Shown here piece after piece: positions 1-13,454 of a DNA stretch of 42,040 bases. The translations under genes were made by a program, and so were the position numbers. The stretch lies in NCBI GenBank assembly GCA_019748065.1, contig JAIEQB010000039.1, positions 1-42,040 on the forward strand. The letters run 5' to 3'. The notes beneath the pieces were generated by a model. It saw only the letters and a list, made by a program, of their open reading frames with translations, searched no databases and was not told where the DNA came from. Every line of letters begins with the position of its first letter. The stretch's first letter is position 1. This stretch comes from Alphaproteobacteria bacterium (GTDB lineage: Bacteria > Pseudomonadota > Alphaproteobacteria > UBA9655).

Positions 1-528
1 CATGCTCAACCTTGGAGGTATGGAATGAAAATCATAAAACCAGGTCAAATGATTCAAATTGATCATATGACTGTCTCTAAAAATGGCTTCTCTGCTAAGC
101 ATTTCCAAGCCTGGGATCCCACATCCAAGTTTATCCATGCGGGCCTTTATTCTAACGCTAAAAGCCGTACCGCTAAAAAATTCTTGAAAGAGCTTATTCA
201 AAAGGCCCCCTTTAAAATTGAATCAATTCAAGTGGACGGAGGATCTGAATTTATGAAAGACTTTGAGGAAACCTGTTCTGAGCTCGGAATTTTACTCTTC
301 GTTCTTCCTTCGAAACGACCCCAATATAACGGGGGTGTTGAAAGAGGAAATCGCATCTTTAGAGAAGAATTTTATTCGCGAAAAGATCTCTTTCCTAGTT
401 CTGTCCATGGTCTGCGTTCCCATCTCTCTCATTCACTCGAAAAATATAATTCTTTCAGACCTCATTTTAGTTTGAATGGAGTCACTCCTTTGCAGTATAT
501 TCATGAATCCTATCCTATGGCCTCTTGA
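1..528 (+). CDS. IS481-like transposase, integrase core (5' end outside window)
   Basis: DDE/rve integrase catalytic domain of a transposase. The frame is open to the left edge, so the internal ATG at 25 is probably not the start and the N-terminal helix-turn-helix part lies outside. The catalytic triad is visible: Asp in QIDHM, Asp in QVDGGSEF, Glu in GGVERGNRIFREEF, followed by the NSFRPHFSLNGVTPLQY tail common in IS481/IS3-type enzymes. The stretch RYGMKIIKPGQMIQIDHM recalls IS481-family proteins. The domain looks intact to its stop. I see no terminal inverted repeat in the 70 bases after it, so activity of the element cannot be judged. Family assignment (IS481 rather than IS3) is inferred from memory of the motif style. 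Confidence 0.85.
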   Translation, partial: HAQPWRYGMKIIKPGQMIQIDHMTVSKNGFSAKHFQAWDPTSKFIHAGLYSNAKSRTAKKFLKELIQKAPFKIESIQVDGGSEFMKDFEETCSELGILLFVLPSKRPQYNGGVERGNRIFREEFYSRKDLFPSSVHGLRSHLSHSLEKYNSFRPHFSLNGVTPLQYIHESYPMAS

Positions 529-600
529 GTCTCATATGTACTGAACTCATACAATTTGAATTTTTTTATTGTTGTTACAAAAAATAATAGATAAAATTTC

Positions 601-1026
601 TTAATTTTTTATTAAAAAATGAAAATTTTTTCTCATTTGAATGGTTAGATCAGGATTAGATTGTTTAAAGAGAGCTTGAAGAAAACCTTTGTTTTTTTGT
701 TGGTCATCTCCTTGGAAAAATAAAATTAGGTTAAGCGTTGTAAGGTTTTTTAAATTTAAAGCAGCAATATCTCGCAATGTGTGACCAAGAAGAACCACTT
801 TTCCTTCTACACTAATTTCAGCAATTTCATCTTTTTTTAATTTATCAATTATTGGTCTTCTAAGATGACCTTTCTCCAGTAATCCCATCAGTTCAGTATG
901 TAGATGGAGTTTATTTCCAGTTATTTTAGTTGCAGGCGGTAGTCCATCATCATCTATAGCAAAAGAAGGACAAATAAGTTGGGTAAAAGACATAATAAAA
1001 AAAGAAGTAGTGAAATTTTTTTTCAT
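601..1026 (-). CDS. small exported protein of unknown function
   Basis: Unrecognised 141-residue protein. Residues 1-23 look like a Sec signal peptide (MKKN basic start, hydrophobic core, cleavage after PSFA before IDDD). The mature part is mixed charged/leucine-rich, with a short leucine-periodic stretch (AALNLKNLTTLNLIL) that hints at one or two leucine-rich-repeat-like turns, too little to name a fold. The ribosome-binding site is weak (TGAGAT about 8 bases before ATG). It sits alone in very AT-rich DNA between the transposase and mltG and may be lineage-specific. Its base composition resembles the accessory genes of this window rather than the fab block. Confidence 0.5.
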   Translation of the reverse strand: MKKNFTTSFFIMSFTQLICPSFAIDDDGLPPATKITGNKLHLHTELMGLLEKGHLRRPIIDKLKKDEIAEISVEGKVVLLGHTLRDIAALNLKNLTTLNLILFFQGDDQQKNKGFLQALFKQSNPDLTIQMRKNFHFLIKN

Positions 1027-1135
1027 AATTAAATCTCATAATAATTTTTAGTATATATTATGTGTGTTATAATATGATTATTTAAAAAACAATTTATATT
1101 AAGATATTATTTTATAAAATAATTGCAAAATGGTA

Positions 1136-2128
1136 TTACTTTTTATCGCGAATCTTGCGCCAGTTGGCATGATGCTTTTGATGATCTCCGAGGGTTTCGG
1201 AGAAAGCATGACCACCAGAGCCATCCGCCACGAAGTAAAGGTAGGCAACATTAGCGGGATGGGCAGCCGCCTTGAGGGAAGAAAGGCTTGGATTTGCAAT
1301 GGGGGTGGGAGGAAGGCCTCTATAAAGGTACGTATTGTAGGGACTTTCAAATTTCAAATCTCCACGAAACAGTGCGCGTCCCAGCCCTTCTCGACCATTT
1401 GTTAAGGCATAAATCACCGTTGGATCGGCTTGAAGGGGCATTCCTTGTTTCAGACGATTTAAAAAGACAGCTGCAACCAGAGGTTTCTCGGGTGTTTTTG
1501 AGGTTTCCTTTTCGATAATAGAGGCTAAAACTAAAAGCTCCTGAGGGGATCCAAGGGGGTGGTTGTCACAGCGCTCTGCCCAAGCCTCTTCAAGAGCATG
1601 GGCCATCGCCTTTTGCATGCGACTCAAGATGATGGAACATTCCGTTCCATGGGGAAAGTGATAGGTCTCTGGCAAAAGAGCGCCTTCTTCAGGTGTTTCA
1701 CAAGCTCCTTGAAAATGCGCATTTGAAGTAATTTTTTCAACGAGCCTGTGGCATGTTTCTCCTTCAATAAGAGTAACACCATGGAGAATAACTTCACCTG
1801 ATTTTAAGATATGAATCAGTTGGGCTGGAGTTATGGAAGGAGGAATGAGATATTCCCCAGCCTTTAATTTTTGAGAGACTCCTGTTGCGTAAACGACCAC
1901 TTTAAAGAGGAGAGGGGAATTTAAGATTTCATACTGGCTAAGGGTTTCTGCAATTTGAGAAAGAGAGGCACCTTTTTCGATAAAAATGGTGGTTTTCTCA
2001 TTTTTTTGAGGGTGTTGAAACCAATAGGCCACATAGCCTGCAAAAGTAGAAAGAAGGGCAATCATGAGGATAATAAGGGCAAAAATTATGCAGAGTGGTC
2101 TTTGTTTAAAACAACTTACGCCCACCAA
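1136..2128 (-). CDS. mltG: endolytic peptidoglycan transglycosylase MltG (YceG-like)
   Basis: Membrane-anchored lytic transglycosylase that cuts nascent glycan strands in the periplasm. 330 residues. A single N-terminal membrane anchor lies at about 12-36, then a LysM-like segment (IEKGASLSQIAETL), then the YceG catalytic domain with the signature ASIIEKET (probable catalytic Glu206), LQADPTVIYAL and YNTYLYRGLPPTPIANPS. The length is normal. The chosen start is TTG at 2128, three bases after the fabF stop; a GTG follows at 2125 and no Shine-Dalgarno site is evident, so translational coupling to fabF is likely. Last gene of the fabD-fabG-acpP-fabF-mltG operon, an arrangement common in Alphaproteobacteria. 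Confidence 0.93.
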   Translation of the reverse strand: MVGVSCFKQRPLCIIFALIILMIALLSTFAGYVAYWFQHPQKNEKTTIFIEKGASLSQIAETLSQYEILNSPLLFKVVVYATGVSQKLKAGEYLIPPSITPAQLIHILKSGEVILHGVTLIEGETCHRLVEKITSNAHFQGACETPEEGALLPETYHFPHGTECSIILSRMQKAMAHALEEAWAERCDNHPLGSPQELLVLASIIEKETSKTPEKPLVAAVFLNRLKQGMPLQADPTVIYALTNGREGLGRALFRGDLKFESPYNTYLYRGLPPTPIANPSLSSLKAAAHPANVAYLYFVADGSGGHAFSETLGDHQKHHANWRKIRDKK

Positions 2129-2131
2129 GGC

Positions 2132-3382
2132 TTAGATGGCTCCCATCACAAGGGAGGCATTGGTTCCGCCAAAGCCAAAGGAATTAGACATGGCATAGCG
2201 AATTTTTTGTTCTTTAGCTTTATGAGGAATAAGATCAATCCCATCAGTTCCTTCTGAGGGGTTATCCAAATTGATCGTGGGCGGCAAAATACCGGAATTT
2301 AAAGCAAGGATTGAGAAAATAGCCTCAACTCCGCCTGCAGCTCCTAATAAGTGACCTATAGCTGACTTTGTAGAAGACATATTCGCATTATGGGTAAAGA
2401 GGCGTTTAACGGCTCCTAATTCGATCATATCACCGATAGGAGTTGCCGTGCCGTGGGCATTGATATATCCAATGTCCTCTGGATTCAATTTAGCATGGCG
2501 AAGGGCCCCTTTCATAGCTCTAAAGCCCCCATTTCCATCCTCAGCAGGGGCTGTGATGTGGTGGGCATCGCCTGAAAGACCATAGCCTAAGACTTCAGCA
2601 TAAATCTTAGCACCACGTTTTTTCGCGTGCTCATATTCTTCCAAAACAACAACACCAGCCCCTTCTCCAATCACAAAACCATCCCGGTCACGATCCCATG
2701 GACGGGACGCCCTTTCCGGCTCATCATTGAAATTAGTGGAGAGGGCTCTTAAGGCCGCAAACCCAGCAACACCAATCTCGCAAACTGCAGCTTCGGCGCC
2801 ACCCGCAACCATGACATCTGCATCACCCCATTGAATGAGGCGAGCGGCATCTCCAATAGCATGGGCACCTGTAGAACAGGCCGTCACCACAGCATGATTA
2901 GGCCCTTTAAATCCATAACGAATAGAAACTTGGCCAGAAACAAGGTTAATGAGACAAGAGGGAATAAAGAATGGGCTTATTTTCCGAGGTCCGCCCTCCT
3001 TTAAAAGGACAGAGGCTTCATAAATGCGAGGAAGCCCACCCACACCGGAGCCGATCATAACGCCGGTCATTTCTCTTTGCTCTTCTGTTTCAGGAACCCA
3101 TCCCGAATCAGTAAGTGCTTCTTCTGCCGCCGCAATGCCATAGAGGATAAACGTATCTATCCTTCTTCGTTCACTGGGGGTCATATAATCTGTAGAATTA
3201 AATTGGCCCTTTTCAGTTCCCAAAGGAACAAGGCCGGCAATTTTTGAAGGGTAAGCCTCCGTATCAAAGGTATCTATGCGCCGAACACCTGACTCACCTT
3301 TAATAAGGCGCCCCCAGGTGGTTTGAACACCATTCCCTAGAGGGGTCACAAGACCCAAACCTGTTACAACAACTCGACGCAT
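2132..3382 (-). CDS. fabF: beta-ketoacyl-ACP synthase II
   Basis: Condenses malonyl-ACP with acyl-ACP in fatty acid elongation (cytoplasm). 416 residues, normal length. The thiolase-fold Cys-His-His triad is visible: Cys in VTACSTGAHAIG, His in NAHGTATPIGD and His in SAIGHLLGAAGG. The N-terminus RRVVVTGLGLVTPLG and C-terminus SNSFGFGGTNASL are canonical. It lies 20 bases downstream of acpP and directly upstream of mltG on the same strand. The start ATG at 3382 is fixed by the conserved N-terminus. Confidence 0.97.
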   Translation of the reverse strand: MRRVVVTGLGLVTPLGNGVQTTWGRLIKGESGVRRIDTFDTEAYPSKIAGLVPLGTEKGQFNSTDYMTPSERRRIDTFILYGIAAAEEALTDSGWVPETEEQREMTGVMIGSGVGGLPRIYEASVLLKEGGPRKISPFFIPSCLINLVSGQVSIRYGFKGPNHAVVTACSTGAHAIGDAARLIQWGDADVMVAGGAEAAVCEIGVAGFAALRALSTNFNDEPERASRPWDRDRDGFVIGEGAGVVVLEEYEHAKKRGAKIYAEVLGYGLSGDAHHITAPAEDGNGGFRAMKGALRHAKLNPEDIGYINAHGTATPIGDMIELGAVKRLFTHNANMSSTKSAIGHLLGAAGGVEAIFSILALNSGILPPTINLDNPSEGTDGIDLIPHKAKEQKIRYAMSNSFGFGGTNASLVMGAI

Positions 3383-3402
3383 AGATTTATACCATTAATA
3401 AT

Positions 3403-3642
3403 TTACTTAGAGGCACGCTCTTGAACATAGTCAATTGCGTTCTTCACGGTAATGATTTTTTCAGCGGCATCATCAGGGATTTCGCATCCAAATTCTTCTT
3501 CAAAAGCCATGACAAGTTCAACGGTATCGAGGCTATCCGCGCCAAGATCATCCACAAAACTTGCACTGTCTATGACTTTGTCTTCATCGACACCTAAGTG
3601 TTCAACGACAATTTGTTTTACACGTGCAGCAACGTCACTCAT
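3403..3642 (-). CDS. acpP: acyl carrier protein
   Basis: 79-residue carrier of acyl intermediates. The 4'-phosphopantetheine attachment Ser lies in [18 protein letters not shown], and the protein is strongly acidic as expected. The start is supported by AAGGAAAA upstream of ATG 3642. It lies between fabG (129 bases upstream) and fabF (20 bases downstream). The longer fabG-acpP gap holds an inverted repeat and could contain a separate acpP promoter, which would fit the high demand for ACP. Confidence 0.97.
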   Translation of the reverse strand: MSDVAARVKQIVVEHLGVDEDKVIDSASFVDDLGADSLDTVELVMAFEEEFGCEIPDDAAEKIITVKNAIDYVQERASK

Positions 3643-3676
3643 TTCAACTTTTCCTTACGTTGTTGACAATTACATT

Positions 3677-3705
3677 GTTAAGGTAAAAACTTTACCTACT
3701 TTAAC
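3677..3705. promoter_or_regulatory. inverted repeat in the fabG-acpP gap
   Basis: An imperfect palindrome with core GGTAAA-aac-TTTACC and outer GTTAA/TTAAC lies about 35 to 63 bases upstream of the acpP start, in the 129-base gap after fabG. It could be an operator or an RNA hairpin in the acpP leader. No regulator can be named from sequence alone. Confidence 0.3.
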
Positions 3706-3771
3706 TATGGCTTGCTAGCATACTCTTTCACGTTTGGCTAGTCTAGAGTAAAAAAATCCTGTGAAAAAAAT

Positions 3772-4509
3772 CTACACCATAGTCATTCCGCCATTAATAT
3801 GAAGAGTTTGACCTGTCATATACTTGGCTTCATTGCTGGCTAAATACACAACTGCAGCCGCAATATCAAGAGGGGATCCAATTTCTCCTTGTGGAATTTC
3901 CCCTAAAATTTTTTCTCGCTGCTTTTCATTCAGCACATCGGTCATAGGAGATTCAATAAATCCAGGGGCAATGCAGTTTACTGTAATGCCTCGGGTAGCG
4001 ACTTCTGCAGCCAAGGATTTAGAAAGTCCAATCAAGCCTGCCTTTGAGGCCGCATAGTTGGCTTGCCCCGCATTGCCAGTCACACCCACAACTGAGGTAA
4101 TATTGATAATTCTTCCGGCCCGTTGTTTCATCATGCCCTTAAGGGCTTCACGAGACAGGCGGAAAGCAGAGTTTAAATTTACCTCAATCACTTTACTCCA
4201 TTGGGCGTCACTCATGCGTAGCATAAGCCCATCTTGGGTCAACCCCGCATTATTGACCAAAATATCAAGCCCCCCTAACGCTGCTTCCGCTTCAGAAATA
4301 AGCTTTTGCGTAGATTCTATATTAGAAAGATCACATGGAAGAATAGTGGTGCGGTCTCCCAGCTCTTTGGCGAGCGCCTCGAGCTTTTCCTTGCGAGTTC
4401 CCGAAAGAGCCACATGGGCGCCTTGCCTGTGAAGGGCGCGAGCTATTTCAGCTCCTAAACCGCCTGTCGCTCCTGTGACCAGGGCTTTTTTTCCTTTAAG
4501 TTCAAACAT
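3772..4509 (-). CDS. fabG: 3-oxoacyl-ACP reductase
   Basis: NADPH-dependent reduction of beta-ketoacyl-ACP, the first reductive step of fatty acid elongation. 245-residue short-chain dehydrogenase. Visible motifs are the nucleotide-binding TGATGGLGAEIA, NNAG near residue 87, and the catalytic Ser (NITSVVG) and Tyr/Lys (NYAASKAG). The C-terminus GQTLHINGGMTMV is typical of FabG rather than a generic SDR. It lies 10 bases after fabD and belongs to the same operon. Confidence 0.96.
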   Translation of the reverse strand: MFELKGKKALVTGATGGLGAEIARALHRQGAHVALSGTRKEKLEALAKELGDRTTILPCDLSNIESTQKLISEAEAALGGLDILVNNAGLTQDGLMLRMSDAQWSKVIEVNLNSAFRLSREALKGMMKQRAGRIINITSVVGVTGNAGQANYAASKAGLIGLSKSLAAEVATRGITVNCIAPGFIESPMTDVLNEKQREKILGEIPQGEIGSPLDIAAAVVYLASNEAKYMTGQTLHINGGMTMV

Positions 4510-4519
4510 GATAAATCCT

Positions 4520-5476
4520 CTACGCTGCTATGTCTTGCTTGAGAAGAGACTCTATATCATAAGGCGTGTTCAAAGCAATACCATTGAGCGTAGGGCAAAT
4601 ACGCTTTGAAAGACCAGTAAGGACCTTTCCTGCACCAATTTCGAGTGTTGTCGTCACTCCAGCTTCAGCCATTTTTTCGATGCTCTCGCGCCACCGAACG
4701 CGTCCTGTGACTTGGTCAATCAAAAGCTTAGTTAGGTTTGGGGCCTCTTGAATAGCTTCAGCTGAAACGTTATCAAAAACGGGAACACAAGGATTTTTCA
4801 TCATAACTTCTTGGAAAGCTTCTGCCATTCGATTTTGGGCGGGCTTCATAAGGGTACAATGAAAGGGGGCGCTTACGTTCAGGAGTATGCTGCGTTTGGC
4901 GCCTCGTTCCTTTGAAATTTCAACAGCTCTTTCCACGGCTTCCTTATGGCCACTAATCACTACTTGATCGGGGCTATTGTCATTGGCAATCTCGCAAACC
5001 TGACCTTGAGCTGCCTCATGCACAATGTTTTCCACATCGATCATCTCAAGTCCCAAAAGGGCCGCCATAGCACCTTCACCTAAGAGCACCGCCTTTTGCA
5101 TGGCTTGTCCCCTGATTTTAAGAAGACGCGCTGTGTCCGCAAGGCTTAGGGCACCTGCTGCACAAAGGGCTGAATATTGACCCAAAGAATGGCCGGCAAC
5201 GAAGGCAGCTTCCTGAGAAAGGTTCAGGCCGCCTTCTTTCTCCAAAACCCGCATAAGGGCCATACTTACGGTCATAAGGGCCGGCTGGGTGTTTTCGGTT
5301 AAGACAAGGTCGGATTCAGGTCCTTCAAAGATTATTTTTGTTAGATTTTGTTTGAGTGCTTCATCAACTTCTTGAAAAATGTCCTTTGCGCAGGGAAATG
5401 CGTCATAAATATCACGCCCCATGCCAATGCTTTGGGAGCCTTGTCCTGGAAAAAGAAATGCTTTCATGCGTATCAT
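4520..5476 (-). CDS. fabD: malonyl-CoA:ACP transacylase
   Basis: Loads malonyl groups onto ACP. About 315 residues. The nucleophile Ser is in GHSLGQYSALCAAGAL and the partner His in SAPFHCTLM; FPGQGSQSIGMG is the canonical N-terminus. Two starts are possible: ATG 5476 (AGGTA five bases away) or ATG 5467, which gives the more usual MKAFLFPGQG beginning. First gene of the fabD-fabG-acpP-fabF-mltG operon, divergent from recN; fabH and plsX, often placed upstream in other bacteria, are absent here. Confidence 0.96.
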   Translation of the reverse strand: MIRMKAFLFPGQGSQSIGMGRDIYDAFPCAKDIFQEVDEALKQNLTKIIFEGPESDLVLTENTQPALMTVSMALMRVLEKEGGLNLSQEAAFVAGHSLGQYSALCAAGALSLADTARLLKIRGQAMQKAVLLGEGAMAALLGLEMIDVENIVHEAAQGQVCEIANDNSPDQVVISGHKEAVERAVEISKERGAKRSILLNVSAPFHCTLMKPAQNRMAEAFQEVMMKNPCVPVFDNVSAEAIQEAPNLTKLLIDQVTGRVRWRESIEKMAEAGVTTTLEIGAGKVLTGLSKRICPTLNGIALNTPYDIESLLKQDIAA

Positions 5477-5614
5477 CCATTACCTATTATTGTTCTTAAG
5501 AGATGGCGTGTGCTGGAGCAGATGTCAAGAGATCTTGAGAAATACACTTTGCAGCATCTGCATAAAATATTATATTGTCCATGGGATTAAATGAATTTTT
5601 AAAGATGGACGTTA
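5477..5614. promoter_or_regulatory. divergent fabD/recN intergenic region
   Basis: This 138-base gap must hold promoters for both directions. Toward recN, TTTGCA and TATATT separated by 17 bases (about 5549-5577) are a reasonable -35/-10 pair. No alphaproteobacterial LexA box (GTTC-N7-GTTC) is seen, although recN is SOS-controlled in many bacteria. The promoter call is by eye only. Confidence 0.3.
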
Positions 5615-10140
<4,526 letters not shown>

Positions 10141-10144
<4 letters not shown>

Positions 10145-11031
10145 TGAATTTTTTTATATTGCGTTTGATGCCAATCAGACCATTTTTGAAGTCCTCCAGC
10201 TTTTCTTTGACAAATAAATTGATAAAATTTTTCAACGAATTCTTTGCGATTTTCAAGTTGCTCCTTGGTATAAGTTCCATTTTCCCAAACTTCCGTATTA
10301 AATAAATCTTCAGAACCAAGAAGATGCTGACGTTTGACGATATCTTTAACAGAAACTTGAGGCGCATTTTTCATCGTATCCAACATTACAAGCATTAGAG
10401 AAGTTCTTCCCTTTCCATGGGAACAATGGAAATGAAGCCAAGTGTTTTCAGGGATGTTATCATAAAAAGTAAGAACGTTATCAATAGCTTCATCGCTAGA
10501 AATAAAGGTGCTGCCAACGTTAACTTTTTTATAATCAAGGTTATATTTTTTGGCTTCTTCTTCCTCAGAAACAACCAGTTCTGGATGTATATTTGTGGAT
10601 CCAGTTAGTAGAAAACGTCTCACGAGATGTTTAAGCTTTGCTGGTTTATGGTAGCCTAAAAGTGCAGTGGGAATGCTGTTGACAAATCCATGATATTCAG
10701 ACATGGCATCAACAATAATAATTGGTCCATCAATATGGCACAGTTTCCATTTAAGGAAAGTGAAACAAGTTGGGGATCCTCCAGAAGCGCGGATGTCTTG
10801 CAACCCTCTTAGATCAACCTCTTGAACTGGACCAATCTTATCCTCCATAGAACGAAAGTTTCTTCCATAAAAAGCATCAAAAAAGAGAAGAGATATAACA
10901 AGGACAAAAGTGCCTATCCCTCCAAAAATAACTTTTTTTAAGCTTATTTTTTTTAGCAAAGTACTAGCTTTCACTCTTCCAGGCAGACCATGTTTGCTGG
11001 CCACCTGCTTTTCTTTGACAAATGAAGGCAT
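10141..11031 (-). CDS. PTP-like phytase family protein, copy 2
   Basis: Second tandem paralogue with the same plan: N-terminal membrane anchor (about 34-55 in the longest frame), DLRGLQDIRASGGS, SEYHGFVN, P-loop HFHCSHGKGRTS (Cys203, Arg209 counted from 11031). Ser174 replaces the general-acid Asp of characterised relatives. The longest frame overlaps copy 3 by 68 bases, and its first 19 residues are encoded out of frame within the conserved 3' end of copy 3, so a later start such as GTG 10974 is equally plausible. It ends in an ATGA overlap with copy 1. Because of the anchor, the catalytic domain is probably outside the cytoplasm. Confidence 0.78.
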
Positions 11032-11773
11032 AAAAGTCTTCGATAAATTTTTTACGGTTTGTAAGCATTTCTAATGAATAGCTCCCTCTTGCCCATGGAA
11101 CAACGTCAAATAAGTCTTCGGATCCTAGGAGATGTTGGCGCTTGATAATATCTTCCAAGGCTACTTGAGGGGCATTTTTCATAATATCAAACATAGCAAG
11201 AGCTAAGGACGTTCTTCCATTTCCTCTTTCACAATGAAAGTGAACCCATGTTCCAGGAGGGAGGGACTCTAGAATTGTGACAAATCTATCAACGTCTTCT
11301 GCAGAACTTATGTATCGACTTCCAATAGGGGCTGAGATGTAAGCGAACCCATAAATTTTCGCTTCCGCTTCTTCATTACGGAGCCATTCAGGATGTGCTT
11401 TTAAAGTTCCAGAATATAAAAGTCGTCGCAAATAATGCCTTAATTCGGGTTGTTCATAGTGATAACCAAAGTAACGATGGGGAATACCATTAAGGTAAGT
11501 GGAAGTTGATCCTTTAACGTCAAAAATGAGTTTCTTTTCCTTTACAGAATTTAGTCTTTGTTGTAATTGCGAAAACAGTGGGGCATTGCTTCCTGAAGCA
11601 TTGAGTGCTTTCAACCCTTCTAAATTAACCTTTTCTGAGGTTTGAACTTCATCTTGCATGGTACGCATTTTGTTAGTAGGATATCTATCTACGTACATAT
11701 AGATTCCAAAACTTGCAAAAAGAACCAAAGTAATTCCAAGGGAAATTAAAGTGGTTTTTAGGAGTTTATTCAC
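10964..11773 (-). CDS. PTP-like phytase family protein, copy 3 (first in operon)
   Basis: First gene of the three-copy operon. It starts at GTG 11773, supported by AGGAG seven bases upstream; the nearby ATG frame stops at once. 269 residues: anchor at about 7-28, LEGLKALNASGSN, P-loop HFHCERGNGRTS (Cys181, Arg187), then DIIKRQHLLGSEDLF and the KAGGQQTWSAW tail. Ser152 lies at the general-acid position. This copy also departs from the EFHG/EYHG motif of the other two (STSTYLNG instead), so substrate contacts may differ. Inferred extracytoplasmic enzyme or phosphoinositide/phosphotyrosine-binding protein; function unproven. Confidence 0.78.
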   Translation of the reverse strand: MNKLLKTTLISLGITLVLFASFGIYMYVDRYPTNKMRTMQDEVQTSEKVNLEGLKALNASGSNAPLFSQLQQRLNSVKEKKLIFDVKGSTSTYLNGIPHRYFGYHYEQPELRHYLRRLLYSGTLKAHPEWLRNEEAEAKIYGFAYISAPIGSRYISSAEDVDRFVTILESLPPGTWVHFHCERGNGRTSLALAMFDIMKNAPQVALEDIIKRQHLLGSEDLFDVVPWARGSYSLEMLTNRKKFIEDFYAFICQRKAGGQQTWSAWKSES

Positions 11774-12008
11774 TCACCATCTCCTATAATTTTACTTAGC
11801 ATAAGTGGTATTTAAAACTACAATTTTGTAGAAGAGTTTTTCTAGAGACGCAAGATATAAATTCTATTTGTTTTTTAAGAAATGAGAATATTTAATTTTT
11901 TCTGTATGCTACTTATTGGTTTTAGACTTGATTTTGTTAGTAATTTTTTTAGAGATTTTTACAAAAAGTTTTGGTATAGTTAACTTAAGATCAGTAGTAA
12001 GTGGTATA
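11774..12008. other. AT-rich promoter region of the phytase-like operon
   Basis: This non-coding, very AT-rich stretch separates the divergent phytase-like operon and DUF465 gene. A short dyad, CTACAA-tt-TTGTAG, lies at 11818-11831, about 45 bases before the GTG start of copy 3. I cannot single out a convincing -35/-10 pair. Confidence 0.3.
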
Positions 12009-12026
12009 ATGATGAAGGAAGATCTA

Positions 12027-12206
12027 ATGCATAAACTTGATAGACTCAAAGATGAACATCGAACATTGGAAGATAAAATATTAAATCTTATGTCAACAAC
12101 TTTATATGACCAGGTTAATGTTCAAAGACTCAAGAAGAGAAAACTCCAAATTAAAGATGAAATCACAAAACTTAGGACAAAGCTTATTCCTGATATTATC
12201 GCTTAA
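12027..12206 (+). CDS. DUF465 (YdcH-like) small coiled-coil protein
   Basis: Short cytoplasmic helical protein of the DUF465/YdcH family, whose role is unknown. From the chosen start it has 59 residues: MHKLDRLKDEHRTLEDKI, then LKKRKLQIKDEITKLR, the family hallmark. The ATG at 12027 is preferred because AAGGAAGA lies five bases upstream and family members are 55-75 residues; a longer frame reaches back to 11916 but adds hydrophobic, AT-rich sequence with no ribosome-binding site. Eight bases separate its stop from the convergent acyltransferase gene. Confidence 0.8.
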   Translation: MHKLDRLKDEHRTLEDKILNLMSTTLYDQVNVQRLKKRKLQIKDEITKLRTKLIPDIIA

Positions 12207-12214
12207 AGCGTTTG

Positions 12215-13318
12215 TTAGGTTATAGTAGTTTTCTTTTGCTTGAAAAGGATAAGGAATTTTTTCTCAACCTGCTCGTGAACAATTTCCGCCATAAGGAAAA
12301 CATAAACCAAACCAAGACCAATTCCCCAAAACACGTTAATACCTTGGCTAATCATGAAATACATCAGCATATAGCCGGGTAAAACGTGACCGATATAAAG
12401 GGGATAGCTAATATTTGATACCCACTCGAGAAATTTGTTGTTTTTCCGTTGTCCTTGTAAGCTTTTCTTATCAAAGAGAATAAAATAACTAAACACAATA
12501 AGACCTATAAGATAGCTATGAGTTTTTAACGCGTCGGGTGAGCTAAATAAAGGGGACAAAAATGCACTCAAGAAGAGTGCGCCTAGTAAAAGGCCTCGCT
12601 GCGGAAAAAGAGTTTTTTTATAATAAGCATAGAGAACGGTTCCTAAGAGGATCAACATATAATATTTGAGATTTTTCCGCGCCAATACCACAAGATAGCC
12701 CCACCAGAGGTCATCTCCAGCTGTAACGCTGTAAAGAATATAAATAAGGAGGCTGAGCCCAAGGGTTGTAGCACACATTTTCTCAGGGAAATTTTTCTTG
12801 CCAAATTGCCATATCAGAGCAGAAAGAAGATAGAATTTGATTTGAATTTCCAACGTCCACACAGCTCCGTCAATATAGGGGTAGTGATAAAGGTCGCGTA
12901 CCCAAAAGAAATAGGACAGAACATGGCCAACAGTATAGGGAAACTCCCATCCCTGAAGGGCAAAAAATCCATAGACAAAAAGAAGTCCTAAGGCAAAACA
13001 AACAACGTATGTCGGCCAGAGGCGAAGAATCTTGTGGATAAGAAAGTGTTTGAAAGTTCCATAGCGCTCTAAGGAGGGAATAATAAGGAAACCTGAAATT
13101 AAGAAAAAGAAGGCAACGCCTAAATGACCAATATCAAAGGGCAAGGCATTAACCATGTCTAAATAAAAGGGCCGCGCAAGCTCTATCTCTTCCATGTTAA
13201 ACAACCCAGCTGAAAAGCTTTGATGGTCAAAGAAGAATACAAAAAAATGATAGAATATCACAAAAAGAGCGCCAAGCCCTCTTAAAATATTTAATATATA
13301 ATATTCTTTCTTTATCAT
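12215..13318 (-). CDS. acyltransferase family 3 (OafA/YrhL-like) membrane protein
   Basis: Integral membrane O-acyltransferase that would transfer acetyl or other acyl groups to an envelope polysaccharide or lipid; the acceptor is unknown. 367 residues with roughly ten hydrophobic helices. It begins ILNILRGLGALFVIFYHF, where the R and the H of FYHF match the conserved family pair, followed by GVAFFFLISGFLI. The C-terminus is a basic cytoplasmic tail. No glycan gene cluster surrounds it, so context gives no substrate. Stand-alone gene, convergent with the DUF465 gene. Confidence 0.85.
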   Translation of the reverse strand: MIKKEYYILNILRGLGALFVIFYHFFVFFFDHQSFSAGLFNMEEIELARPFYLDMVNALPFDIGHLGVAFFFLISGFLIIPSLERYGTFKHFLIHKILRLWPTYVVCFALGLLFVYGFFALQGWEFPYTVGHVLSYFFWVRDLYHYPYIDGAVWTLEIQIKFYLLSALIWQFGKKNFPEKMCATTLGLSLLIYILYSVTAGDDLWWGYLVVLARKNLKYYMLILLGTVLYAYYKKTLFPQRGLLLGALFLSAFLSPLFSSPDALKTHSYLIGLIVFSYFILFDKKSLQGQRKNNKFLEWVSNISYPLYIGHVLPGYMLMYFMISQGINVFWGIGLGLVYVFLMAEIVHEQVEKKFLILFKQKKTTIT

Positions 13319-13454
13319 ATACTTAAATTAATAACAGAGAGGTTAAATTTCAAGGGAAAATGTGAGAAATTTTTTCATAAAAATAAGAGTAAACTTTAAG
13401 AAGGACTGTGTTAGTACATATTTATACATAGTCACATAACCATGTTCATATGCA
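13319..13454. promoter_or_regulatory. probable toxin-antitoxin promoter region
   Basis: This 136-base gap lies between the divergent acyltransferase and antitoxin genes. A possible -10 TATACA lies at 13423-13428, inside a near-dyad region bounded by TGTG and CACA (about 13407-13435). Type II antitoxins usually bind such sites to repress their own operon. No ribosome-binding site is visible before ATG 13455, so a very short leader is possible. Confidence 0.3.

Noticed and set aside
1106-1123. Perfect 18-base AT palindrome after mltG as a terminator
   Set aside because: The stem has no G or C and no separate T tract, so it is too weak to call a terminator.
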